Made by a program: the position numbers and the translations under genes
Notes under the pieces: generated by a model
Told to the model about the DNA's origin: nothing
The model's input: the letters and a program-made list of their open reading frames with translations, nothing else
Database searches by the model: none
NCBI GenBank assembly: GCA_024330215.1
Contig: JANDLU010000031.1
Span: 1-36,340 of the forward strand
Direction: 5' to 3'
From: Candidatus Gaiellasilicea maunaloa
GTDB lineage: Bacteria > Actinomycetota > Thermoleophilia > Gaiellales > Gaiellaceae
DNA: 36,340 bases
Shown here: piece by piece, positions 8,874 to 15,701 of the stretch
Layout of the letters: each line of letters begins with the position of its first letter
Position numbering within the stretch: position 1 is the first letter of the stretch

Positions 8874-8895
8874 CATTCTAACCACGGTTTGAATG
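8874..8895 (-). promoter_or_regulatory. CadC-type operator overlapping a leaderless promoter
   Basis: Arms CATTCTAAC (8874-8882) and GTTTGAATG (8887-8895) are inverted repeats with one mismatch and a 4-base spacer. On the - strand TAGAAT (8875-8880) lies inside the left arm, six bases before the GTG at 8868, as expected of a -10 element for a leaderless transcript. A bound repressor would block RNA polymerase directly. Confidence 0.6.
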
Positions 8896-8914
8896 GAGCA
8901 CGGTTTGAATGGAG
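8883..8914. repeat. 16-bp tandem duplication carrying an extra operator half-site
   Basis: CACGGTTTGAATGGAG occurs twice in direct succession (8883-8898 and 8899-8914), followed by a third CACGG. Each unit carries one operator half-site GTTTGAATG, so the duplication adds a second half-site 16 bp upstream of the main operator. Confidence 0.75.
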
Positions 8915-8936
8915 CACGGGGAAGCTCCGGCAGAGC

Positions 8937-9716
8937 CTACGGCTTCAACCTCCAACCACTCCTGACCAATGCCGTTGCTGCCGCGAAGGCCGCAACGGCG
9001 ATTCCGGCGGCGACGAGCAGCGAGATCCAGATCGGTGACTCGTGGAAACCGGTCAGGCCGCCGCGGGTGGCATCGACGAGGTAGTAGAGCGGGTCGATCC
9101 GGGTCAGGGTCGCCCAGGGCTCGTCGAGCGCGTCGGCTGAGTAGAAGACGCCGCCGAGAAGCGCGAGCGGGGTGATCACGATGCTCGCGACGAAGGAGTG
9201 CTGATCGAAGCTCTCCGACCAGACGCCGGTGATCAGGCCGAGCGCAGCGAAGCCGAGCGCGCAGATGACGAGCGCCAGAACGGCGAGGCCGACATTGCCG
9301 CCGCCCTCCCAGGCAACCGGCAGCGCGACCGCGGCGACTGCCGCCGCGGCAACGAGGCCACGGACGAATCCCCCTGCAAGGTAGCCGAGCGCCAACTGCC
9401 AGGGGGCGAGCGGGCTCGTCAGCAGGTCTTCGATGTAGCCCTCGTTCTTTGCCTGGAAGAGGCTCGTCGAGCTGTTTCCGAACGCCTGCCCGACCACGGT
9501 CATCACAAGCAGTCCCGGGACGAGGAAGCTCGCGTAGTCGAGCCCCTCGAGCTCGCGAATCCTGGACCCGAGCGCGCCGCCGAAGACGGCGAGGAAGAGT
9601 AGCGCGGTGACGAACGGAGGCAGGATCGTCTGCGTCCAGAGCGCGAAGACACGGCGCACCTCGCGCCCGGCGAGCGCCGCAGTGCCACGCAACTGGAGAC
9701 GCTGCAGCTCACTCAT
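8937..9716 (-). CDS. ABC-2 type exporter permease
   Basis: A 259-residue membrane protein with about six hydrophobic segments and the ABC-2 family layout: a cytoplasmic N-terminal helix before TM1, FLVPGLLVMTVVGQAFGNSS in the middle, and the conserved late motif LALLGGVFYSADALDEPW followed by DPLYYLVDATRGGL. It is a drug or lipid exporter subunit of the daunorubicin-resistance type; the substrate is unknown. The ATG overlaps the ATPase stop by four bases, so the two form one transporter. Confidence 0.88.
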   Translation of the reverse strand: MSELQRLQLRGTAALAGREVRRVFALWTQTILPPFVTALLFLAVFGGALGSRIRELEGLDYASFLVPGLLVMTVVGQAFGNSSTSLFQAKNEGYIEDLLTSPLAPWQLALGYLAGGFVRGLVAAAAVAAVALPVAWEGGGNVGLAVLALVICALGFAALGLITGVWSESFDQHSFVASIVITPLALLGGVFYSADALDEPWATLTRIDPLYYLVDATRGGLTGFHESPIWISLLVAAGIAVAAFAAATALVRSGWRLKP

Positions 9717-10453
9717 CCGCGCATCGCCGCCTGGTAGGCATCCTCCAACGTCCCGCCGCCGTAGCGGCTGACAAGCTCGACCGGTGCTCCCTCGTCGATG
9801 ATCCGGCCGCCGCGAATCAGGGCGACAACCTCGCAGAGCGCTTCCGCCTCCTCGATGTAGTGCGTCGTCAATAGCACGGTCACACCCTCCTCGCCCTGGA
9901 GGCGTTGCAGGTAGCGCCACAGCTCGTGGCGCAGCTCGAGATCGACCCCGGCGGTGGGCTCGTCGAGGACGAGGAGGCGCGGGCGATGGACGAGCGCGCG
10001 GGCGATCAGGAGCCGTCTGCGCATCCCGCCCGAGAGGCGCTGCGGCTTCGACTGCGCTTTCCCGCCAAGGTCGAAGATGTCGAGCAACTCGTCGGCGCGT
10101 GCCTCGGCCTCGGCGCGCCTCATGCCGAAGTAGCGCCCGTGATAGGCGAGCAGATCTCGGGCCGAGAGGAAACGGTCGAGATGGATCTCCTGCGGGGCAA
10201 GTCCGACGAGCAAGCGAGCAGCGGGGTCACTGACTGGGTCATGACCGAAGACCGAGATGTGTCCAGCGGGTGCGCGGACAAGGCCGCTGAGCGAGCCGAT
10301 CAGCGTCGTCTTCCCCGCGCCGTTCGGGCCAAGCAGCCCAAAGAACGATCCAGCCGGGACGACAAGGCTCAGCTCGTCGAGAGCGAGGGTTCCGTCGCCG
10401 TAGCTCTTCGTGAGCCGCTCGACTGCAAGCGCGGGTGAGGAGATGACCTCCAT
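9713..10453 (-). CDS. ABC transporter ATP-binding protein (DrrA-like)
   Basis: A 246-residue ATPase with Walker A GPNGAGKT, signature LSGGMRRRL, Walker B RLLVLDEPTAGVD and switch His in LTTHYIEEAE. LSGGM followed by DEPTAGVD and the exporter-type permease behind it place it among DrrA-like efflux ATPases. It acts at the cytoplasmic face of the membrane with the ABC-2 permease encoded by the next gene. Confidence 0.92.
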   Translation of the reverse strand: MEVISSPALAVERLTKSYGDGTLALDELSLVVPAGSFFGLLGPNGAGKTTLIGSLSGLVRAPAGHISVFGHDPVSDPAARLLVGLAPQEIHLDRFLSARDLLAYHGRYFGMRRAEAEARADELLDIFDLGGKAQSKPQRLSGGMRRRLLIARALVHRPRLLVLDEPTAGVDLELRHELWRYLQRLQGEEGVTVLLTTHYIEEAEALCEVVALIRGGRIIDEGAPVELVSRYGGGTLEDAYQAAMRG

Positions 10454-10668
10454 CGAGTCGAACGTAGCGGTAGAGCCGCGTGAGGTGGCGGCTTCTCGGC
10501 AACGCCCCTACGCGCCCATCTGATCCGGTTCGGCTGCCGCCTCGATCCCTGGCCGGATCAGGATCCTCGCGTCCGAGCCGCATCACGTTCGCACGCACGA
10601 TCCCGTAGCTGGGACGCTCGACCAATCGGGCGGTCCGGCGTCCCACCGTCGCCGGTGCCGCTCGCGCG
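10454..10668. other. Intergenic stretch with an inverted repeat and a short dispersed repeat
   Basis: No gene is seen here. CTGATCCGG (10520-10528) and CCGGATCAG (10553-10561) are perfect inverted arms around a 24-base loop and could end transcription of the hyp operon. Bases 10580-10595 (GCATCACGTTCGCACG) are identical to the end of the longer repeat found at 29823 and 36012. Confidence 0.5.
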
Positions 10669-11742
10669 TTAGCAGATCCGAGGCAGCGGGTCGCCGACGA
10701 GCATGTCGACGACCCGCCTCCCGCCGAACGCGGTCTCGAGGACGACGAGCCCCGGCTGCTCCTCCCTGACGTGACCGACGACCTCGGCGTCGATCCCGAG
10801 CTTGTGCGACGCCAGCGCGGCGAAGGCGGCGGCGGCTGCCTCGGGCGCCACGACCGCCATCAGCTTCCCCTCGTTCGCGACGTAGAGCGGATCGATGCCG
10901 AGGATCTCGCAAGCGCCGTTGACCTCGGGGCGAATCGGCAGGCAGGACTCGTCGATCACGATGCCGACGTCCGCGGTGAGGGCGATCTCGTTCAGCACCG
11001 TCGCCAGCCCGCCTCGCGTCAGGTCGCGAAGGCAGCGCACGCCGTCGGTTGCGTCGAGCAGTCCGCCGACGAGCTCGGCGAGGGCGGCGGTGTCGCTCTC
11101 GAGGTCGACCTCGAGCTCGAGGTTGCCGCGGGCCACCATCACCGCCATCCCATGATCGCCGAGCGTGCCCGAGACGAGGATCTTGTCGCCGGGCCTGACG
11201 AGTGAGGGTGAGAGCTCCAGTTCCCGCTCGAGCGCTCCGACGCCGGCGGTGTTGATGTAGACGCCGTCGCCCTTGTCGCGTTCGACGACCTTCGTGTCAC
11301 CCGCGACGATCGCGACTCCGGCGGCCCGGGCGGCAGCTCCCATCGACGCGGCGATCCTCCGGAGCTCGGCCGTCGGGAAGCCCTCCTCGATGATGAAGCC
11401 TGCGGTCAGGTGCAGTGGGCGGGCGCCCAACATGGCGAGGTCGTTGACGGTGCCGTTCACCGCGAGCTCGCCGATGTCGCCTCCGGGGAAGAAGAGCGGC
11501 TTGACGACGTAGGAGTCGGTCGTCAGCGCAAACCGGATGCCGTTCTCAGTGAAGACCGCCGCGTCGGCGAGCGGAGCGAGCAGCGGGTTGCCGAGCTCCT
11601 CGAGGAAGAGCGCCTCGACGAGCACGTGGCTCGATTTGCCGCCCGCGCCGTGTGCGAGCGTGATCAGCGCGTCCGTGAGCCTCGGCTTCCTCCGTCGCCG
11701 CCGCTCGATCGTCTCGAGCACCTCTTGCTCGCGGCCGTTCAT
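10669..11742 (-). CDS. hypE: Hydrogenase maturation protein HypE
   Basis: A 357-residue AIR-synthase-like protein. AHGAGGKSS near the N-terminus and the ATP-site region NDLAMLGARP are family features, and the protein ends in PRIC, whose terminal Cys is carbamoylated by HypF and dehydrated to the thiocyanate that supplies CN to the iron. DLTRGGLATVLNEIA is also characteristic. ATG 11742 overlaps the hypD stop (ATGA). It would work in the cytosol with HypC and HypD on the Fe(CN)2CO unit of the hydrogenase encoded at 17927-21146. hypF is not in the window. Confidence 0.96.
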   Translation of the reverse strand: MNGREQEVLETIERRRRRKPRLTDALITLAHGAGGKSSHVLVEALFLEELGNPLLAPLADAAVFTENGIRFALTTDSYVVKPLFFPGGDIGELAVNGTVNDLAMLGARPLHLTAGFIIEEGFPTAELRRIAASMGAAARAAGVAIVAGDTKVVERDKGDGVYINTAGVGALERELELSPSLVRPGDKILVSGTLGDHGMAVMVARGNLELEVDLESDTAALAELVGGLLDATDGVRCLRDLTRGGLATVLNEIALTADVGIVIDESCLPIRPEVNGACEILGIDPLYVANEGKLMAVVAPEAAAAAFAALASHKLGIDAEVVGHVREEQPGLVVLETAFGGRRVVDMLVGDPLPRIC

Positions 11743-12860
11743 GTCGTCAGCGGCTCGAGACGGCGCGAGAAGCGGCCGTAGTTGTAGTAGGCGGCGCAGG
11801 CGCCCTCGCTCGAGACCATGCAGGTGCCGATCGGCTTCTCCGGCGTGCAAGCAGTGCCGAAGACCTTGCACTCCCACGGCTTGATCACGCCCTTGAGAAC
11901 CTCGCCGCACTGACAGGCCTTCGGGTCGGCGACGCGCACCCCGGGAACGTCGTAGAGCAGCTCGGCGTCCCAGTCGGCGAAGTCGTCCCGCAGCTTCAGG
12001 GCGCTCTGCGAGATGAAGCCGAGGCCGCGCCATTCGAAGGTCGTCCGGAGCTCCATGGTCTCGGCGATCGCCTCGAGCGCCCGCGCGTTCCCGCTCTCTC
12101 GAACGACACGTGAGTACTGGTTCTCGATCTCGGAACGCCCTTCTGCGAGCTGCACCATGACCATGTACGCCGCCTGGAGCACGTCGAGCGGCTCGAAGCC
12201 GGCGACGACGAGCGGCTTGCCGTGGTCTCGGGCGATGAACCGGTACGGCACCGTCCCGATCACGGTCGAGACGTGGCCGGGGCCGATGAAGCCGTCGAGA
12301 CGGAGGTCAGGCGAAGCAAGGATCGCGCGGATCGCCGGGATGATCGTGACGTGGTTCGCGAAGACGAAGAAGTTGCGGATCCCCTCGGCCCGCGCGCGAA
12401 GCAGGGTCAAGGCCGTGGACGGCGTCGTCGTCTCGAAGCCGATCGCGAAGAAGACGACTTCGCGGTCCGGGTGCTCGCGTGCGATTCGAAGTGCGTCGAG
12501 CGGCGAGTAGACCATACGCACGTCGGCGCCACGGGCCTTCGCCTCCAGCAGCGAGCCGTTGCCCCCGGGAACCCGCATCATGTCCCCGAAGGTCGTGAAG
12601 ATCACGTTTGGCCGCTCGGCGAGCGCAATCGCGTCGTCCACGCGTCCCATCGGGATCACGCAGACCGGGCAGCCGGGACCGTGGATCAGGTCGACCGCGG
12701 GCGGGAGCAGGTTCTCGACCCCGTGCTTGTAGATCGTGTGCGTATGGCCGCCGCAGACCTCCATCAGCTTGTACTGCCTGTCCGGCTCGACGAGCCCGGC
12801 GATCTGCTCCGCGAGGCGCAGTGCCAGATCGGGCGACCGATACTCGTCGACGTACCTCAC
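11739..12860 (-). CDS. hypD: Hydrogenase maturation protein HypD
   Basis: A 373-residue Fe-S scaffold protein, the usual HypD length. MEVCGGHTHTIYKHG, HGPGCPVCVIP, FAIGFETTTPSTA and GPGHVSTVIG are the family motifs, including the catalytic thiols. The C-terminal Cys set for the [4Fe-4S] cluster is visible at CQCGEVLKGV, ECKVFGTAC and GTCMVSSEGACAAYY. GTG 12860 gives the normal HypD N-terminus (VRYVDEYRSPD); the longer open frame upstream is not HypD-like. With HypC it holds the iron while CN and CO are attached. Confidence 0.96.
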   Translation of the reverse strand: MRYVDEYRSPDLALRLAEQIAGLVEPDRQYKLMEVCGGHTHTIYKHGVENLLPPAVDLIHGPGCPVCVIPMGRVDDAIALAERPNVIFTTFGDMMRVPGGNGSLLEAKARGADVRMVYSPLDALRIAREHPDREVVFFAIGFETTTPSTALTLLRARAEGIRNFFVFANHVTIIPAIRAILASPDLRLDGFIGPGHVSTVIGTVPYRFIARDHGKPLVVAGFEPLDVLQAAYMVMVQLAEGRSEIENQYSRVVRESGNARALEAIAETMELRTTFEWRGLGFISQSALKLRDDFADWDAELLYDVPGVRVADPKACQCGEVLKGVIKPWECKVFGTACTPEKPIGTCMVSSEGACAAYYNYGRFSRRLEPLTT

Positions 12861-12997
12861 GTCCCTGGCCGCCTTTCGCTCCCGCCCGGCAGAGTCGGGC
12901 TCCGCGAGGAGCTGACGTCGCTCGCGGCGCTCCAGCCGGCAGCCCGTACCTCCGTACTGTGCCGCCGGCCTACGCACCCCGAGCGACGCCCCAGGAA

Positions 12998-13013
12998 CGT
13001 GAGGAGCCTCACG
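12998..13013. repeat. Small hairpin at the end of the SIS gene
   Basis: CGTGAGG and CCTCACG pair with only AG between them, overlapping the stop codon of the SIS gene (13009-13011). It lies in the 148-base gap before hypD, the only long gap within the hyp operon, and could damp or stabilise the message there. Nothing else was seen in 12861-13008. Confidence 0.4.
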
Positions 13014-13614
13014 CCTTCGCTCCCACGACCTCGAGCAGCAAGTGGTAGACGGTGGCGTGCGCCTCCTGCACGCGTGGGACGTAGTCGCCGTCCGCGACGA
13101 GCAGATGGTCGAGCTCCAGCTCGCGAAGGCGCCCACCGTCGCCGCCCGTGATCGCGCAGGTGAGGAGAAGCTGCCGCTGGGCCTCCTCGAGGCCGGCAAG
13201 GATGTTCCGGGAGGAGCCGCTCGTCGAGATCGCGAGTGCCGCGTCGTTCCCTCGGGCGAGCGCGATCAGCTGGCGTGCGAAGACGTTCTCGAAGCCGACA
13301 TCGTTCCCGACCGCGGTGATTGTCGCGACGTCGTCGACGAGCGCGAGCGCCGGCCAGCCGAGCGCGCGGCAGTCGTGGGCGAGATCCTGGGCGTCGGTCG
13401 ACGAGCCGCCGTTCCCGAAGGTGAGCAGCCGTCCGCCGCGCTCGAGCGCGGCGCGGATCGCCTCTCCGCAGGCGACCACGGCCTCGAGGTCGATCCTGAG
13501 CCGCAGGGCGATCGTGTCGGCGCCCTTTTGCAGCGTCGAGGCTCGCACGTCGGCGAGGACGGTCGGGAGATCGGTCTCGCTGCCCTCGAGAAAGGGATAG
13601 AGGAACTCGGTCAA
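13009..13614 (-). CDS. SIS-domain phosphosugar isomerase-like protein (GmhA-like)
   Basis: A 201-residue protein of the sugar-isomerase (SIS) fold, closest in look to sedoheptulose-7-phosphate isomerase GmhA: LLTFGNGGSSTDAQDLAHDC is the phosphate-binding loop and AISTSGSSRNILAGLEEA the second SIS motif. It starts with TTG 13614, overlapping the stop of the SIS-HypC gene. No heptose or lipopolysaccharide genes are near, so a hydrogenase-linked role is more likely than LPS heptose synthesis. The substrate is unknown. It may pair with the SIS domain of the gene before it, since SIS proteins act as oligomers (inference). Confidence 0.82.
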   Translation of the reverse strand: MTEFLYPFLEGSETDLPTVLADVRASTLQKGADTIALRLRIDLEAVVACGEAIRAALERGGRLLTFGNGGSSTDAQDLAHDCRALGWPALALVDDVATITAVGNDVGFENVFARQLIALARGNDAALAISTSGSSRNILAGLEEAQRQLLLTCAITGGDGGRLRELELDHLLVADGDYVPRVQEAHATVYHLLLEVVGAKA

Positions 13615-14291
13615 TCGACCCGCTCCAGTGCGACCCCGGCGTGGCAGAGGATCGTGTCGCCGACCGTCACCCCTTCGACGAGCTCGATCGCGACCTGTTC
13701 TCGGGCGCCGTCACGCTCGATCGTCGCGGTCTGATTCGAGATCGCGACGATGCGCGCCTCGACGGCGACGTCCCCGCACGTGATGCAGGCATCGGCGAGC
13801 AGGCCAGGGTGCTCGAAGAAGACGTGAACGAGCTCCCAGAGCACGTGGTAGGCGGTCTCCTGCACCTCTTGGACGATCGCGCGGTCGTCGCTGGCGACGG
13901 AGAACGAGAAGTCGGCGTCGATCGGCTCGGGGCCGGTGAAGGCGATCGTGAGCAGGCCCGGGCGCGCCAACAGCTCCTCTACCTCGAGGTCGCGGCCGCC
14001 GTGGACGAGGCCGAGCGCGATGTCGTTCGGGCGCGCCAGCTCCGGGGCCGCCACGGCGGGAAGTGCTCGCTTGCCCACGATCACGGGGTGCATGAACTCG
14101 ACGGCGACGTGGGCTGCGTCGGTCGCTGCGGCACCGGTCCCGCACGCGACCAGGGTGCCGCCCGCCGAGAACGCCCGCGCCAGCGCGTGACACGCGAGCG
14201 CAAGCCGCTCCTGCTCCAGCTCGAGAAACGCGCTGAGCACCTGTTCGCGCTCCTCGATCTTCCTCACCAAACGCGAAGCGTTTGGCGTCAT
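13611..14291 (-). CDS. SIS domain-HypC fusion protein
   Basis: A 226-residue two-domain protein. Residues of about 1-155 form an SIS domain (GTLVACGTGAAATDAAHVAVEF, split here as GTLVACGTGA and ATDAAHVAVEF; LLTIAFTGPEPID). The end is a HypC/HupF domain: CITCGDVAVEARIVAI, then the late motif VGDTILCHAGVALERVD. In ordinary HypC the iron-binding Cys is residue 2; here the equivalent CxxC is internal, so it cannot work through a free N-terminus. ATG 14291 overlaps the hypC stop (ATGA). It is probably a specialised HypC partner or scaffold; how the SIS fold contributes is unknown. Confidence 0.8.
   Translation of the reverse strand: MTPNASRLVRKIEEREQVLSAFLELEQERLALACHALARAFSAGGTLVACGTGAAATDAAHVAVEFMHPVIVGKRALPAVAAPELARPNDIALGLVHGGRDLEVEELLARPGLLTIAFTGPEPIDADFSFSVASDDRAIVQEVQETAYHVLWELVHVFFEHPGLLADACITCGDVAVEARIVAISNQTATIERDGAREQVAIELVEGVTVGDTILCHAGVALERVD
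14267..14285 (-). repeat. Hairpin just inside the SIS-HypC coding start
   Basis: CCAAACGC and GCGTTTGG are perfect 8-bp arms with a 3-base loop. In the mRNA the stem begins three bases after the ATG at 14289-14291, a position where structure often lowers initiation. It could tune SIS-HypC output relative to HypC. Confidence 0.5.
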
Positions 14292-14566
14292 TCGATCGAG
14301 CTCGCGTGCAGCTCTCTCAGCTCCTCCTCGTAAGCGGCGCCGAGCTGTTCGAGGAACTCCCGCGTCGCCTGCGCCTCCGCCTCGTCGATCTTCGACATCG
14401 CAAAGCCGACGTGAATCAGGACCCAGTCGCCGATTCCGACCGCGTCTGGGCCATTGGCCAGCAGGGCGACGTTGACGTTCCGCCGGACGCCCGACACCTC
14501 GACCTTCGCGATATGGTGCTTGGGATCGACGACGTCGACGATCTGGCCGGGAATCCCGAGGCACAT
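14288..14566 (-). CDS. hypC: Hydrogenase maturation chaperone HypC
   Basis: A 92-residue HypC/HybG protein. MCLGIPGQIVDVV has the essential Cys2, and GDWVLIHVGFAMSKIDEAEA is the family C-terminal motif. It carries the iron with HypD and then delivers it to the large subunit. The C-terminus has an extra acidic helix (EFLEQLGAAYEEELREL). It follows the small membrane-protein gene by one base and overlaps the SIS-HypC gene by four. Confidence 0.95.
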   Translation of the reverse strand: MCLGIPGQIVDVVDPKHHIAKVEVSGVRRNVNVALLANGPDAVGIGDWVLIHVGFAMSKIDEAEAQATREFLEQLGAAYEEELRELHASSIE

Positions 14567-14567
14567 G

Positions 14568-14876
14568 CTAGGGAGTTTGGGCTTTCGGCCCCGTCATCGG
14601 CTCCATCGGGGTCTCCGGTGGGGCCGGCTGGGCGCTCTTTGCTCCGACAACGCCCTCGAGCGCTCCGGCGACTTGTTCGAGCGCCCCGTTGATCTCGCCG
14701 AGCACAGGCCCGATCGGCCGGGTCTGCTTCTCGATCGCGCGCACTCCGAATGTGACGAGCCCGAGCGTTTTCGAGATCTTGCGCAACGTCGCTGCGATGG
14801 TGACCAGGTAGAGGGCGAGGACGACGACCAGCAGGACCAGCTCGACCAGCGTGGCGATGATCAGCGCTGTCTTCAA
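14568..14876 (-). CDS. Small single-helix membrane protein 1 of the hydrogenase operon
   Basis: A 102-residue protein with one N-terminal membrane helix (LIIATLVELVLLVVVLALYL), then a polar helical tail and a Pro-rich end (PAPPETPMEPM). I recognise no family. It overlaps the preceding small membrane gene by four bases and ends one base before hypC, so it belongs to the hydrogenase accessory operon. By its place and layout it may anchor the hydrogenase or link it to the respiratory chain (inference). Confidence 0.7.
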   Translation of the reverse strand: MKTALIIATLVELVLLVVVLALYLVTIAATLRKISKTLGLVTFGVRAIEKQTRPIGPVLGEINGALEQVAGALEGVVGAKSAQPAPPETPMEPMTGPKAQTP

Positions 14877-15151
14877 CGTTCGCTCCTTTCGGCGAGGCGG
14901 GCGTGCTCGCCGAGCTCGGCGAGCAGATCGCCGCCGCGAGCCTTGGTCGTCTGCAAGAGGTGAGTGGTTTGCGTGTTCTGGGCGACGAGCTTGCCGGCCG
15001 TCCAGATCGCCGTCGCGCCCTCGTCCACGGCGCGCACCGTGCGGCGCAGCACCTCGAGGAGTGTCCAGACGACGACGGCGATGACCAGACCGACCACGAG
15101 GCCCAGGCTCCAGGCGAGCTCGACCCCGTTGCTGAGAGCGAGCAACCTCAT
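14873..15151 (-). CDS. Small single-helix membrane protein 2 of the hydrogenase operon
   Basis: A 92-residue protein with the same plan as its neighbours: a membrane helix (LAWSLGLVVGLVIAVVVWTL) near the N-terminus and a charged cytoplasmic helical tail (LLEVLRRTVRAVDEGATAIW onward). No cysteines or known motif are visible. ATG 15151 overlaps the previous gene's stop (ATGA), and its own stop overlaps the next start. No family is assigned. Confidence 0.7.
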   Translation of the reverse strand: MRLLALSNGVELAWSLGLVVGLVIAVVVWTLLEVLRRTVRAVDEGATAIWTAGKLVAQNTQTTHLLQTTKARGGDLLAELGEHARLAERSER

Positions 15152-15405
15152 GCCTTGCCGAGTTTCTGGAGATAGGCGACCGCCAGCCCCGGCACCGCCG
15201 TCGCGAGGTCGCGGGTGTGCACTGCCTCGTCTACCCCGTCGAGGTTGCGGGTGATCCCGAGTCCGGCGTCGAGGATGGCGCGAGTGTAGCGCTCGATCTC
15301 GAGCGCCGGCCGGACGACGCGGTCGAAGAGCCACACGACGAGGAGCGCGACCACGAGGCCGAGGGCGAGCCCGATCCAGGCGAGAACCACCACCGTCGTG
15401 CTCAT
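15148..15405 (-). CDS. Small single-helix membrane protein 3 of the hydrogenase operon
   Basis: An 85-residue protein. A membrane helix (VVVLAWIGLALGLVVALLVV) is followed by FDRVVRPALEIERYTRAILD and a tail containing NLDGVDEAVHTRDLATAVP. It is the same length as small membrane protein 4 (16931-17188), which was its direct upstream neighbour before the IS110 insertion. Its ATG (15403-15405) lies in the CTCAT that is duplicated at the two ends of the element. Function unknown. Confidence 0.72.
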   Translation of the reverse strand: MSTTVVVLAWIGLALGLVVALLVVWLFDRVVRPALEIERYTRAILDAGLGITRNLDGVDEAVHTRDLATAVPGLAVAYLQKLGKA

Positions 15406-15474
15406 TGGTCAACCTTGCTTTTGGTTCTGTCTGTTCTTTGAAATCTGAGAGTCCGCCCGCACGCAGTGATCGCG

Positions 15475-15660
15475 GGTGTCGACCGGCGCGGCTCGTAGCG
15501 TCGGCTCGTGGCTGACCGCCGCCGGGAGAGCGCCCTCGTCGCTTGCCGCTCAGACGGCCCGCATGAGACTTGCGCCTCCCGGCGGTGTGAGGCACCCGGA
15601 GCGGCGACAGGGCGTCGCCCCGCCGAGGGCCCGCCTATGAGCATCCGCCACGGTACCTCG
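15475..15660 (+). ncRNA. Putative IS110 bridge RNA with target- and donor-binding loops
   Basis: Two stem-internal loop-hairpin units follow each other, in the order known for IS110 bridge RNAs. Target loop: outer stem 15519-15533 with 15572-15585 (14 pairs, one bulged A), apical hairpin 15545-15558; its 3' side has GCATGAG (15561-15567), the complement of CTCATGC at the right flank. Donor loop: stem 15603-15606 with 15646-15649, apical hairpin 15617-15630; its 5' side ACAGGGCGTC (15607-15616) matches the element's right end ACAGGACGTC (16921-16930) at 9 of 10, and its 3' side CCTATGAG (15634-15641) matches the complement of the left end CTCATTGG at 7 of 8. The RNA ends are estimates. Confidence 0.75.
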
Positions 15661-15701
15661 CCGGTTGGCCCGCATCCAACACCCGAAGCGAAGGAGGACG
15701 C

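Noticed and set aside
8883-8914. CRISPR-like repeat
   Set aside because: Only two adjacent 16-bp units without spacers; it is a tandem duplication.
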